Below, in pieces: positions 8,492 through 17,567 of a DNA stretch of 64,000 nt. Position 1 is the stretch's first letter. Every line of letters starts with the position of its first letter. Source of the DNA: Arthrobacter sp. ISL-65 (GTDB lineage: Bacteria > Actinomycetota > Actinomycetes > Actinomycetales > Micrococcaceae); contig NZ_JAGGPN010000020.1 in assembly GCF_018613795.1 (NCBI RefSeq), forward strand, positions 23,289 through 87,288, read 5' to 3'. The position numbers were made by a program, and so were the translations under genes. A model generated the notes under the pieces. The model had not been told where the DNA came from, did not search any database, and worked only from the letters and a program-made list of their open reading frames with translations.

Positions 8492-10048
8492 TCAGGCGGT
8501 TTTTCTGGCGGAAGTCATGAGTTTCATGAGGCTTTCCTGGCTGGCGTCGTCTTTGTCTAGGACGCCGGTGATGGCGCCTTCGAAAATGGTGTAGATGCGG
8601 TCAGAGAGGCCCAGCAGTTCAGGCAGTTCGGAGGAGATGACGATGACTCCCTTGCCCTGGTTGGCCAGCTGCTGGATGATCCCGTAGATCTCGTACTTGG
8701 CCCCGACGTCAATGCCGCGGGTGGGCTCGTCCAGGATCAGCAGGTCAGGATCGGTGAACATCCACTTGGCCAGGACCACTTTTTGCTGGTTGCCGCCGGA
8801 GAGCTTGGCCACACCTTCCTCCACGGATGGCGTCTTGGTGCGCAGCGACTTGCGGTACTGCTCAGCCACGGTGAATTCCTTGTTGGCATCCACTACGAAG
8901 TGCTTGCTGACCTTGTGCAGCGCCGCCGAGACGGTGGTGGTCTTGATGTCGTCGAGGAGGTTCAGGCCCAGCGACTTCCGGTCCTCCGTGACGTAGCCCA
9001 GACCGGCGTCGATGGCCTGCTTAACGCTCTTGAGGTGAAGTTCCTTGCCGTTCTTGTAGATCTGGCCACTGATGAAGCGGCCGTAGGAACGGCCGAACAC
9101 GGACCGTGCCAGTTCGGTGCGGCCGGCGCCCATCAGCCCGGCGAAGCCCACGATCTCGCCGCGGCGGACGAAGAAATTGGAGCTCTTGCAGACCAGGCGG
9201 TCCTGGACCTGCGGGTGCCCGACCGTCCAGCCCTTGACCTCGAACAGGACGTCGCCAATCTTGGGCTCGTGATCCGGGAAGCGTGATTCGAGCGTGCGGC
9301 CCACCATGCCTTTGATGATCCGGTCCTCGTCGACGCCGTCGGCCTTCACGTTGAGCGTCTCGATGGACTTCCCGTCACGGATGATCGTGATGGAGTCCGC
9401 GATCTGCTCGATCTCGTTGAGCTTGTGGGAAATGATGATGGACGTGATGCCGCGGCCCTTCAGGCCCAGTATCAGGTCCAGCAGGTGCTGGGAGTCGGAT
9501 TCGTTCAGGGCCGCCGTGGGCTCGTCGAGGATGAGGAGCTTCACGGACTTGTTCAGCGCCTTGGCGATCTCCACCAGCTGCTGCTTGCCGACCCCGATTT
9601 CCTTGATCGGGGTGTCGGGGTCCTCGCGCAGGCCAACGCGGGCCAGCAGCTCACGGGAGCGGGTGCGGGCCTCGGCCCAGTCGATCACGCCGCGCTTGAC
9701 CGGTTCGTTGCCCAGGAAGATGTTTTCCGTGATGGAAAGTTCCGGGATCAGGGCAAGCTCCTGGTGGATGATCACGATCCCGGCGTGCTCACTGGCGCGG
9801 ATGTCCTTGAACTGCTGCACCTCGTTTTGGTACACGATGTCGCCGGTGTAGCTGCCGTAGGGGTACACGCCGGAGAGGACCTTCATCAGCGTGGACTTTC
9901 CGGCACCGTTCTCCCCGCAGATCGCGTGGATTTCGCCGGCCTTCACCGTCAGGCTCACATCGGACAAGGCTTTAACGCCGGGGAATTCCTTGGTGATGGA
10001 GCGCATCTCCAGAAGAACCGGCTCGCTCTGCGTGTTGAGGGACGTCAT
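8492..10048 (-). CDS. mmsA: Multiple-monosaccharide ABC transporter ATP-binding protein, MmsA/GguA-like
   Basis: 518 residues with two fused ABC domains, as in RbsA/XylG/MglA. The first domain has Walker [10 protein letters not shown] (45-53), an [24 protein letters not shown] segment and the switch histidine in IISHKL. In the second domain Walker A is degenerate ([10 protein letters not shown]), which is normal for sugar importers, and the signature LSGGNQQKV is intact. It energises import of aldoses through mmsB. First gene of the operon, with a ROK repressor gene immediately upstream and a recognisable promoter and operator between them. Confidence 0.92.
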   Translation of the reverse strand: MTSLNTQSEPVLLEMRSITKEFPGVKALSDVSLTVKAGEIHAICGENGAGKSTLMKVLSGVYPYGSYTGDIVYQNEVQQFKDIRASEHAGIVIIHQELALIPELSITENIFLGNEPVKRGVIDWAEARTRSRELLARVGLREDPDTPIKEIGVGKQQLVEIAKALNKSVKLLILDEPTAALNESDSQHLLDLILGLKGRGITSIIISHKLNEIEQIADSITIIRDGKSIETLNVKADGVDEDRIIKGMVGRTLESRFPDHEPKIGDVLFEVKGWTVGHPQVQDRLVCKSSNFFVRRGEIVGFAGLMGAGRTELARSVFGRSYGRFISGQIYKNGKELHLKSVKQAIDAGLGYVTEDRKSLGLNLLDDIKTTTVSAALHKVSKHFVVDANKEFTVAEQYRKSLRTKTPSVEEGVAKLSGGNQQKVVLAKWMFTDPDLLILDEPTRGIDVGAKYEIYGIIQQLANQGKGVIVISSELPELLGLSDRIYTIFEGAITGVLDKDDASQESLMKLMTSARKTA

Positions 10049-10116
10049 GTGCCCTTACGCCTCCAATGCATTGACTTCGTTGTCTTCCCTGCAATCCGCA
10101 GGGCCGTCTGATGAAA

Positions 10117-10160
10117 AAAGTAGATGGAGCATGCCCTTGTCGTCAAGTCTTTAACGCAAC
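10117..10160 (-). promoter_or_regulatory. Promoter of mmsAB-chvE with candidate ROK operator
   Basis: On the minus strand a -35 TTGACG (10141-10146) and a -10 TACTTT (10117-10122) are separated by 18 bp. The -35 lies in a 25-bp block (10136-10160) that recurs almost exactly in the ROK gene promoter at 11395-11419. Within it GTCAAGTCTTTAAC (10142-10155) is an imperfect inverted repeat, GTYAA-N4-TTAAC. Binding by the neighbouring ROK repressor is inferred. Confidence 0.7.
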
Positions 10161-10177
10161 GGCGGGATAACGAAACA

Positions 10178-11368
10178 CTACGTGCGCCGGATTCCGGCGT
10201 GCTGGAAGACCAGCGACGCGGCGCCGAGAGCCTCGGCCCGGTCGTTCAGCGAGGACATGGTCAGGGTGGTGGTTTCGCCGATGACCGGCACGGCGTGCCG
10301 CACTAAACCTCGCCGGATGGGGTCCAGCAGGATGTCGCCCAGCCCGGCCAGGGGGCCACCCACCACAATGACCTCCGGGTTGATCAGGTTGGCCACATTC
10401 CCGAGGGCCCGGCCCACCGCGAGGCCGGCATCGTCCACCACGCGCAGGGTGGCGGCATCCCTCGCCAGCGCTTTGCGAACGATGTCCGCGGGGGTCAGCG
10501 GGCGCTCCTCGCCGCGGCTCAGCAGCTCGATCATGGTGGTGGTGGAGGCGATGGTCTCGAGGCACCCCCTGTTGCCGCAGCGGCAGATCAGCCCGTGTTC
10601 GTGAATGGTCGCATGGCCGATTTCACCGGTGATCCCGACGTTGCCGTAGTACGGGTTGCCGTTGAGGATCAGGCCCGCGCCAATGCCGGAACCGATCTTC
10701 ATGAACAGCAGGTTGCTGATGCCGCTGTGCGGTCCCCAGGTGACCTCGGACAGGGCGCCCAGATTCGAGTCATTGTCTATGAAAATGGGAAACAGGAACG
10801 CGTCTTCGAGGCGTTCCTGGATGTCGATGCCCACCCACTCGGGCAGGATCGCCCCCTGCGCCACGGTGCTGGTCCGGCGGTCGATGGGGCCGGGGATTCC
10901 GACGCCGGCACCCACCACGGCGCTGCGCTCCACCCCGCTGTCCGCCAGCAGTTTATCGAGCAGGGCGACGGCGGCCTGGATGCCCTGCTCTGCCTGGTGC
11001 CCGAGGGGCAGGAGGACCGATTCCTCGGCGATGATGTGGTAGCTGAGCGAGGCCAGAACCACCCGCAGGTGCCGCCGGCCGAAGTCGATGCCCACCGCCA
11101 CGGCACCGTTGCTGTTGAGCCGGACGTTGAGTGCGCGCCGCCCGGAACTGGTGGTCGGCTCGGTGGAGGCCAGGCCGGAGTCCTGCATGATTTTGACGAT
11201 GTTGGACACCGTCGCGGTGGACAGTCCCGTCTGCCGCGCGAGCTCCGCCTGGGTGGAAGGGCCGTTGAGCAGGCATTCGATGATCCGCTGCTGGTTCAGG
11301 TGCCTGAGGGCGGATTGCGACCCGGGGTTTTTGGTTCGGCTCCTCGTTGAGCGCGCTGGTGAGGGCAT
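10178..11368 (-). CDS. ROK family transcriptional repressor of the sugar importer
   Basis: 396 residues. An N-terminal MarR-like winged helix (about 25-70, TQAELARQTGLSTATVSN) is followed by a ROK sugar-binding domain starting at AVGIDFGRRH (91-100). The domain contains a hexokinase-like IDNDSN segment and the zinc site CRCGNRGCLE. Such proteins (XylR/NagC/Mlc type) repress sugar genes and are released or tuned by the sugar or its phosphate. It lies just upstream of mmsA on the same strand. Its promoter carries the same motif as the mmsA promoter, so it probably represses both itself and the importer. The -10 hexamer ends seven bases before the ATG and no ribosome site is visible, which points to a leaderless mRNA. 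Confidence 0.9.
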   Translation of the reverse strand: MPSPARSTRSRTKNPGSQSALRHLNQQRIIECLLNGPSTQAELARQTGLSTATVSNIVKIMQDSGLASTEPTTSSGRRALNVRLNSNGAVAVGIDFGRRHLRVVLASLSYHIIAEESVLLPLGHQAEQGIQAAVALLDKLLADSGVERSAVVGAGVGIPGPIDRRTSTVAQGAILPEWVGIDIQERLEDAFLFPIFIDNDSNLGALSEVTWGPHSGISNLLFMKIGSGIGAGLILNGNPYYGNVGITGEIGHATIHEHGLICRCGNRGCLETIASTTTMIELLSRGEERPLTPADIVRKALARDAATLRVVDDAGLAVGRALGNVANLINPEVIVVGGPLAGLGDILLDPIRRGLVRHAVPVIGETTTLTMSSLNDRAEALGAASLVFQHAGIRRT

Positions 11369-11375
11369 GGAATGA

Positions 11376-11419
11376 ACATTGCACCATCGGCGGCCTTGTA
11401 GTCAAGAAGTTAACGCAAC
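11376..11419 (-). promoter_or_regulatory. Promoter and candidate operator of the ROK repressor gene
   Basis: Minus-strand -35 TTGACT (11400-11405) and -10 CAATGT (11376-11381), spacer 18 bp. The block 11395-11419 matches the mmsA promoter block, including GTCAAGAAGTTAAC (11401-11414) and the flanking CTTG and GCAAC. Autoregulation is inferred. Confidence 0.65.
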
Positions 11420-11578
11420 GACCCGGCGCGTCGAAGGGCGCGCCGGCCGGACAATACGTCCCGCGGGCAGGTTGGGACGGTGCAAATGGACCGGATCGGC
11501 GGCCGCTGGCCGCGGATACGCTGAGGGGAACGACGTCCGGTGTTGGGCAGGCGTCCACGAAGACTTGAGGTGATCACG

Positions 11579-12397
11579 GTGAAGCTGGCGCTGATGCAGG
11601 CGAACTCCAGTGTTTTGGACATCGAACGGAACTGCGGAGCCATTGACCGGGCGGCGCGGGCGGCCGCGGAAGCGGGTGCCGCGGTGCTGCTGACTCCCGA
11701 GCTTTTCCCGGTGGGCTACGCCCCGCTGCGCGTAAGGGCGGAGTTGGACCCCGGCATCCTGCCCGGCGTCCGGCGGACCCTCGCCGGCATTGCTGCCACG
11801 CACCGGATTGCGCTGGTCTACAGCCTGCCCGCCGTTACGGCCGACGGGCAGTGGCAGATCACGGCGACGATCCTGGACGATCGCGGGAACGAACTGCTCA
11901 GCTACGCCAAGGTCCACCTTTTTGGTCCGGAGGAGCGTAAGGCGTTCAGCCCCGCGGAAGCACCCCCCGCCGTCGTCGATCTGGGCGGCATCAAAGCCTC
12001 GCTGGCCATCTGCTACGACGTGGAGTTCCCCGAGACGGTGCGCGCAGCCGCCGCGGCCGGCGCAGACCTGCTCCTGGTTCCCACGGCGCTGGCCCATGGC
12101 TTCGAATCGGTGCCGCAGGTACTGCTGCGTGCCCGGGCTCTGGAGAGTCAGCTGACAGTCGCCTATGCCAACCACTCCGGAGAGGAGGGCGGCTGCACCT
12201 TCCTGGGCGGAAGCGTCGTTGCCGGCCCCGACGGTGAGCTGCTGGCTGCCGCCGGCGCCGGTCCGGAACTGCTGTACGCGGAGGTCAGCGCCGAGGCGGC
12301 CCGCCAGGCTCGGGATGCCGTGCCCTATCTGCGCGAACGCCGCCCTGATGTTTATCGCGCCTGGGACGAGAACGGCGGCGGCATTAATCGGGGCTAG
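11579..12397 (+). CDS. davA: Nitrilase-family amidase, probable 5-aminovaleramidase (DavA-like)
   Basis: 272 residues from the GTG at 11579, chosen because GAGGTGA ends six bases upstream and MKLALMQANSS is the usual nitrilase start; the frame is open further back to 11540. The catalytic triad of the carbon-nitrogen hydrolase fold is visible as Glu41 (LTPELF), Lys111 (YAKVHLFG) and Cys145 (AICYDVEFPE). The length and these motifs resemble Pseudomonas DavA, which hydrolyses 5-aminovaleramide to 5-aminovalerate after lysine monooxygenase. The pairing with a DavB-like gene in this cluster supports that role. Another short-chain omega-amidase function remains possible. The gene overlaps the convergent regulator by 14 bp. 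Confidence 0.75.
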   Translation: MKLALMQANSSVLDIERNCGAIDRAARAAAEAGAAVLLTPELFPVGYAPLRVRAELDPGILPGVRRTLAGIAATHRIALVYSLPAVTADGQWQITATILDDRGNELLSYAKVHLFGPEERKAFSPAEAPPAVVDLGGIKASLAICYDVEFPETVRAAAAAGADLLLVPTALAHGFESVPQVLLRARALESQLTVAYANHSGEEGGCTFLGGSVVAGPDGELLAAAGAGPELLYAEVSAEAARQARDAVPYLRERRPDVYRAWDENGGGINRG

Positions 12398-14102
12398 GTG
12401 GCAGCCCGTCCACGTACTGCAGCGCAATCCAGAGTTCGGCCCGGACCTGCGCCTGGTTCAGGTCGGTGTCCAATAGCTCGGACACCGCGTTGATCTGCCG
12501 CCGGACGCTGTTCCGGTGCAGGCCCAGCGCCTTGGCGGTGGCATCCCAGTTCCCGTTCTCGCCGAGCCACGCCCTCAATACGGACAGGTGCGCGGTCCGG
12601 CGATCGCTGTCCTGGCTGAGCACCGGCTCCAGCAGCCGCCCGGCCAGCATGGTTCCGGCTTCCTGGCCCAGCAGTCCGGCGACCGTCCACGTCACTTCAC
12701 CCACCCTGGCACTCTTGCCGGTGGTCTGGACGCGCTGCCGCAGCGCCGTCACCCGCTGATACGCGCTGCTCAGATCCGTTAGCTCGCTGGCGTCCCCGAT
12801 AATCAGCCGCCAGCCCAGCTTCTCGACTTCGGCCAGCAGCGCGTCGTCAACCCTAAGCCGGGTGATGGCAGCGAAGCCGTAGTCCGTGAGCTCCACGAGC
12901 TTGGTGTCGAACAGGCGGCGCCACTGCAGCAGCTCGCGGACGGGGCTGTCACCGGCGCGCCCGGCAGGCTGCCCCGCGGCCTGATCTGCCCGAATGCCTT
13001 GCTCAGCCCCAATGCCCTGCGCCGCGCTGATTCCCTGCACAATGCGCAAGGCACCTGAACGCGTGGAGGAAGTGCTCTGAGCGAGCAGGTCCCGGAGCCC
13101 GTTGAGATGCCGTGCCCCGCCGGCGGACAGGCTGTCCGGGTGCAACAGCAGCGACGTCGCCAGCTGGCTCGGTGCCAGAGAGCCGCTGGTCCGTTGCCGG
13201 ACCAAGAGCTCCAGAAGTCCGACGGCGGAGGAGACCACGCTGTTCTGTGCTGGGGTCAGCGGCGTGTCAGTGCCCAGCACCAGCGCCCCGAGGTTGGCAT
13301 CGCGTGTGCTGCGCAGCGGATGTCCAAACACGAGCCGGGAACCCGGGCGGTCCAGGGACTCCATCTCCACGCGGGGACCGCTTCCGCCCAGGAGCCGGCC
13401 GAGCAGCGGCTGCAGGGCGGCAACCTCGACGCCGGAGCCCGCCCGGGCGCGCACCCGCCCGTCGGCACCGATCAGCATGGCCCACACCGGAACCCGCTGG
13501 GCCAGGGCGGCAAGCAGTTCGTGTTCCGGCCGGGCGGACAGGACGGCCCGCATCAGCTGCCGGTTCGTGTCCGCGAGGTGCCTGAACAGTTTCGCGTTGT
13601 CCGACTCGAGGAGCCGGGAGAATTCGAGACCGATGGCGGCGAACGGGACCGTGCTCGGCACCTGCAGGAGCGTCAGGTTGTGCCGGACGCAGGCGGCCAC
13701 CACCGGATCCGGGACGGCGCTGAAGTAGGGCTCCAGGCCGAAGCCGAGTGCCACCACCCCGGCCTTCACCAGGCGCCGGACGTAGGCGTCGGCCCCAAAT
13801 GCGCCGCCTCCTGGGGCGTCGCCCGCGTCGCCGCTTGCGCCGCCCACGAAGGGCAACCCCGCCGTGAGCAGGAATTCGCCGTCGAGCAGATAGGGCGTGG
13901 GGTCTTCCAGCTCACTCGGTTCAACCCACCGCAGCAGGCCCGAACCGTTGCCGCCGTCGTGCAGCAGCACCAGCTCCGCGGGCAGCTTCGCCAGGAGCTG
14001 GTCCAGGGTGACCCCGCTCCGATGTTCTCCTGCCGAACCGGCTGCCGGAGGGGTGCCTCCGACCGCCTCAGGCGCACCCGTCGGTTGTGCATTACGTCCC
14101 AT
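12384..14102 (-). CDS. PucR-family transcriptional regulator
   Basis: 572 residues from the ATG at 14100-14102. A GTG at 14127-14129 would add nine residues, but a -10 like TAGAGT at 14111-14116 lies eight bases before the ATG and overlaps the region behind that GTG. An N-terminal PucR sensor domain (about 25-150, TLDQLLAKLPAELVLLHDG) is followed by a variable middle with Ala/Gln-rich low complexity, and a C-terminal PucR HTH (NWDATAKALGLHRNSVRRQI). PucR/CdaR-type proteins usually activate catabolic genes for nitrogen compounds. Lying between davA and the permease-davB pair and divergent from the permease, it most likely controls this cluster. Confidence 0.85.
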   Translation of the reverse strand: MGRNAQPTGAPEAVGGTPPAAGSAGEHRSGVTLDQLLAKLPAELVLLHDGGNGSGLLRWVEPSELEDPTPYLLDGEFLLTAGLPFVGGASGDAGDAPGGGAFGADAYVRRLVKAGVVALGFGLEPYFSAVPDPVVAACVRHNLTLLQVPSTVPFAAIGLEFSRLLESDNAKLFRHLADTNRQLMRAVLSARPEHELLAALAQRVPVWAMLIGADGRVRARAGSGVEVAALQPLLGRLLGGSGPRVEMESLDRPGSRLVFGHPLRSTRDANLGALVLGTDTPLTPAQNSVVSSAVGLLELLVRQRTSGSLAPSQLATSLLLHPDSLSAGGARHLNGLRDLLAQSTSSTRSGALRIVQGISAAQGIGAEQGIRADQAAGQPAGRAGDSPVRELLQWRRLFDTKLVELTDYGFAAITRLRVDDALLAEVEKLGWRLIIGDASELTDLSSAYQRVTALRQRVQTTGKSARVGEVTWTVAGLLGQEAGTMLAGRLLEPVLSQDSDRRTAHLSVLRAWLGENGNWDATAKALGLHRNSVRRQINAVSELLDTDLNQAQVRAELWIALQYVDGLPPSPD

Positions 14103-14201
14103 GCCAGAACACTCTAGGTCATTTTGCACAGCATTGAGAGGTGACTCACACGCCTAGGCTGGAGCGACGGAAAGCCCCCAACTACTTACGAACGGACGTC
14201 A

Positions 14202-15743
14202 ATGATGACTGTGCCCACCCAAGCAGGACAGCGGCCTCCGGTGCAGGCCGGCCGCCTAGGACTGGCAGCCCAGCTGCTCCGTCGCAAGCCGATCGGGCAG
14301 ATGGTCCAGGAGGCCGAGACGGGCCATGGCGGAACCCGCCTGGTGCGCAGCTTCGGAGTCATGCAGCTGACGATGATCAGCGTGGGCGCCACCCTCGGCA
14401 CTGGCATCCTGGTGATCCTGGGCGAGTCCGTGCCGCTGGCCGGGCCGGCCATCTGGATCTCGTTCGCCATCGCCGGCCTGGCCGCGCTGCTGTCCGCCGT
14501 GTCCTACGCCGAAATGGCCGGCCTGGTGCCGGCCGCAGGCTCCAGCTACTCGTACACGTACGCCACCATGGGCGAGGGCATGGCCTGGATCTGCGGCTGG
14601 TGCCTCGTGCTCGAATACGCCGTTTCCGTCGCTGCCGTGGCAGTGGGCGCCGGCCAGTACGTCAACGAAGCGCTGGCGGTCTTCGGGCTGGCCCTGCCGG
14701 ATGCGGTGTCGCAGCCGCCGGGCGGCGGCGGCCTGGTTAACATCCCGGCCATGGTGATTGTGGTGCTGGCCATGGTTCTCCTGGTCCGCGGCGCCAAGGA
14801 AAGCGCATGGATCAACACCGCGATCGTGCTGGTGAAGGTAGGGATCCTGGTCTTCTTCTGCGCGGTGGCCTTCACCGCGTTCAACGGCGGCCACTTCGAG
14901 CCGCTGCTGCCGATGGGGGCCGCCGGCGTGTCCGCCGCCGCCTCCCGGGTGTTCTTCTCCTACATCGGCTTCGACGCCGCCTCCACCGCGGGCGAGGAAG
15001 CCCGCAACCCCAAGCGCGACCTGCCCCGGGCCATCATGCTCTCCATGCTGATCGTCACCACCATCTACGTGCTGGTTGCCGTTGCCGCCATCGGTGCCCG
15101 CCCCTGGGGCTGGTTCGACGGCACCGAGGCCGCACTGGTGAAGATCCTGGAGGAAATCACCGGCCAGCCGTGGATGGCACTGGTGTTCGCTGTCGGCGCT
15201 GTGCTCGCCATTGCCAGCATCGTGCTGACCGTCCTCTACGGACAGACCCGCATCCTTCTTTCCATGTCCCGCGACGGGTTGGTTCCCAGCGTCTTTGGCC
15301 GCGTCTCCCACCGCACCGGCACGCCTGTTGCCGGAACCCTGATCGTGGGAACCGCCGTCGCCCTCACCGCCGGGCTGGTCCCGCTCGGGGCGCTCGCGGA
15401 CGCCACCAGCATCGGCACCCTGTTCGCCTTCGCCCTGGTGAATATGGCCGTTATCCACCTCCGCCGCACCCGGCCGGAGCTCAGGCGGACCTTCCGGGTT
15501 CCCCTGTTCCCGCTGACACCGATCCTGGGCGCGCTGATGTGCGTCTACCTGATGGCCAACCTGGGCGCCGAAACGTGGGTGACCTTCGGGATCTGGATGC
15601 TGGTGGGACTGGCCGCCTACTTCGGCTACGGCAGGCGGCACTCGCGGGTGGCCGCGCTGGGGCAGGAGGAATACCGTGAACTATCCGCCCGTGATTCTTC
15701 CCCAGCTCCCACACCTGCTGAACAGACAACTTCGCACCAGTAA
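14202..15743 (+). CDS. APC family amino acid permease
   Basis: 513 residues, about twelve membrane helices. The APC signature is clear: RSFGVMQLTMISVGATLGTGILVILGE (helix 1 with the GTGI unwound segment), then ISFAIAGLAALLSAVSYAEMAG, and the later FFSYIGFDAASTAGEEARNP motif of cationic and general amino acid transporters (CAT/YfnA-like). The substrate is inferred to be lysine or a related cation because a lysine 2-monooxygenase-like gene follows 33 bp downstream. An ATG at 14205 is an equally possible start. Divergent from the PucR regulator with a 99-bp shared promoter region. Confidence 0.88.
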   Translation: MMTVPTQAGQRPPVQAGRLGLAAQLLRRKPIGQMVQEAETGHGGTRLVRSFGVMQLTMISVGATLGTGILVILGESVPLAGPAIWISFAIAGLAALLSAVSYAEMAGLVPAAGSSYSYTYATMGEGMAWICGWCLVLEYAVSVAAVAVGAGQYVNEALAVFGLALPDAVSQPPGGGGLVNIPAMVIVVLAMVLLVRGAKESAWINTAIVLVKVGILVFFCAVAFTAFNGGHFEPLLPMGAAGVSAAASRVFFSYIGFDAASTAGEEARNPKRDLPRAIMLSMLIVTTIYVLVAVAAIGARPWGWFDGTEAALVKILEEITGQPWMALVFAVGAVLAIASIVLTVLYGQTRILLSMSRDGLVPSVFGRVSHRTGTPVAGTLIVGTAVALTAGLVPLGALADATSIGTLFAFALVNMAVIHLRRTRPELRRTFRVPLFPLTPILGALMCVYLMANLGAETWVTFGIWMLVGLAAYFGYGRRHSRVAALGQEEYRELSARDSSPAPTPAEQTTSHQ

Positions 15744-15776
15744 GACAACAGACGAGACCACGGAGACAGACCTTCC

Positions 15777-17501
15777 ATGACAACCGCTACCGAACTGCCG
15801 GCATCCGATCCGTCCAGCGCCACCACGGCGTCCGTCCCGCCCGGAGCACCAGGCCAGGCCCCGGTGACCATGCTGAACCCGGACTTCCCGTTCAGCTACG
15901 ACCACTATCTGTCCCACCCTGACGGACTGGGTTCGGTGCCGCCTGAACTGTACGGCACCGAAGTCGCCGTGGTGGGTGCCGGGCTGTCCGGGCTGGTGAC
16001 AGCGTACGAGCTGATGAGGCTCGGGCTGCGTCCGGTGCTTTACGAGGCGGATCAGCTCGGCGGACGCCTGCGCACGGCCAGCTTCCCGTCGGCACCGGAT
16101 GTGGTGGCAGACCTGGGCGGCATGCGGTTCCCGGTATCCGGCAAGGCCTTCTACCACTATGTGGACCTGCTGGGACTGGAGACGCGGGACTTCCCCAACC
16201 CGCTGGCCCCGGCGACTTCCAGCACCGTGATTGAGCTGGCCGGGCAGAGGCATTATGCCGCCACCTCGGCGGACCTGCCGCCGTTCTTCCGCGAAGTGGC
16301 CGAAGCCTGGAAGGCCGCCGTGAACGACGGTGCGCAGTTCACGCAGATGCAGGAAGCCATCCGGGCGAGGGACACGGCCCGGATCAAGGAGCTGTGGAAC
16401 GAGCTTCTTCCGGAGCTGGACGAACAGACCTTCTACGGCTTCATCGCCGGTAGCCAGGCGTTCCGGAAGGCGGGCTTCGCGCACCGCGAGGCGTTCGGCC
16501 AGGTCGGCTTCGGCACCGGCGGCTGGGACACCGACTTCCCCAACTCCATCCTGGAAATCCTCCGCGTCGTCTACACCGACGCCGACGACCAGCACCGCCT
16601 CATCTCCGGGGGAGCGCAAAGGCTCCCCGAGGCACTCTGGCGCCACGCGCCGTCGGGCATGGTGCACTGGCCGGCAGGGACGTCCCTGGCGTCCCTGCAC
16701 TCAGGCTCCCCGCGCGGAGCCGTGGAACGGATCAGCCGTGAGGCGGACGGCAACCTCCGCATCCGGGAGCGCTGGGGGAGGGAAGCCTCCTACCCGGCGG
16801 TGGTCACCACCTGCCAGTCGTGGCTGCTGTCCACCCGGATCCACACCGAGGAGGCGCTGTTCCCGGCCGAGCTGTGGACGGCGATCGAGCGCTCGCACTA
16901 CATGCAGTCGTCCAAGACGTTCGTGATGGTGGACCGGCCGTTCTGGAAGGACATCGACCCGGAAACCGGCAGGGAGGTCCTGTCCATGACGCTCACGGAC
17001 CGGCTGAACCGTGCCACCTACCTGCTGGACAACGGCCCGGACCAGCCCGCCGTGATCCTGCTGTCCTACACGTGGAACGACGACGCGCTGAAGTGGCTGG
17101 CGCTCGACGCCGACGAACGCGTGGAGCTGATGCTGCACTCGCTCGAGCAGATCTACCCCGGCGTGGACATCGCCAGCCACATCGTGGGCCAGCCGATCAC
17201 CGTCTCCTGGGAGGCCGACCCCAACTTCATGGGCGCGTTCAAGGCCAACCTGCCCGGCCACTACCGCTACCAGCAGCGGCTCTTCACGCACTTCAAGCAG
17301 GACCAGCTGCCGGAAAGCCAGCGCGGCATCTTCCTCGCCGGCGACGACGTGTCCTTCACGGCAGGATGGGCCGAGGGTGCGGTGACCACGGGATTGAACG
17401 CGGTGTGGGGCGTGGTGAACCACCTCGGTGGCTCATCGGCGCCAGGCAACCCCGGGCCAGGCGACCTGCTGGACGAGCTGGGCCCGATCAGCCTGGACTG
17501 A
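15777..17501 (+). CDS. davB: Flavin monooxygenase of the amine oxidase family, probable lysine 2-monooxygenase
   Basis: 574 residues, the length of DavB and tryptophan 2-monooxygenases. The FAD-binding GxGxxG is VVGAGLSGLVTAYE (about 65-78), followed by LGGMRFPVS and the C-terminal FAD motif GIFLAGDDVSFTAGW. Several blocks are, from memory, nearly identical to Pseudomonas putida DavB: SSKTFVMVDRPFWKD, DPETGREVLSMTLTDRL, FGQVGFGTGGWDTDFPNS and the end NPGPGD. DavB oxidatively decarboxylates L-lysine to 5-aminovaleramide. With the amidase at 11.6 kb and the APC permease this gives lysine uptake and conversion to 5-aminovalerate. Another amino acid substrate cannot be excluded. A palindromic terminator follows. 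Confidence 0.85.
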   Translation: MTTATELPASDPSSATTASVPPGAPGQAPVTMLNPDFPFSYDHYLSHPDGLGSVPPELYGTEVAVVGAGLSGLVTAYELMRLGLRPVLYEADQLGGRLRTASFPSAPDVVADLGGMRFPVSGKAFYHYVDLLGLETRDFPNPLAPATSSTVIELAGQRHYAATSADLPPFFREVAEAWKAAVNDGAQFTQMQEAIRARDTARIKELWNELLPELDEQTFYGFIAGSQAFRKAGFAHREAFGQVGFGTGGWDTDFPNSILEILRVVYTDADDQHRLISGGAQRLPEALWRHAPSGMVHWPAGTSLASLHSGSPRGAVERISREADGNLRIRERWGREASYPAVVTTCQSWLLSTRIHTEEALFPAELWTAIERSHYMQSSKTFVMVDRPFWKDIDPETGREVLSMTLTDRLNRATYLLDNGPDQPAVILLSYTWNDDALKWLALDADERVELMLHSLEQIYPGVDIASHIVGQPITVSWEADPNFMGAFKANLPGHYRYQQRLFTHFKQDQLPESQRGIFLAGDDVSFTAGWAEGAVTTGLNAVWGVVNHLGGSSAPGNPGPGDLLDELGPISLD

Positions 17502-17528
17502 GTGGCGGTTCTCAACTGAGTAGCAGAT

Positions 17529-17558
17529 CAGGGCGTTCCCAGCGCTGGGAACGCCCTG
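17529..17558. terminator. Palindromic terminator between convergent genes
   Basis: A perfect 30-bp palindrome: CAGGGCGTTCCCAGC followed directly by its reverse complement. It lies 28 bp past the davB stop and 10 bp past the convergent carbonic anhydrase stop, so it can serve both. Confidence 0.7.
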
Positions 17559-17567
17559 TGCTGCGAC

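Noticed and set aside
14256..15641. 461-codon minus-strand open frame under the APC permease
   Set aside because: High-GC antisense frame. Its translation is His/Gln/Asp-rich with no domain, while the plus strand encodes a clear twelve-helix permease.
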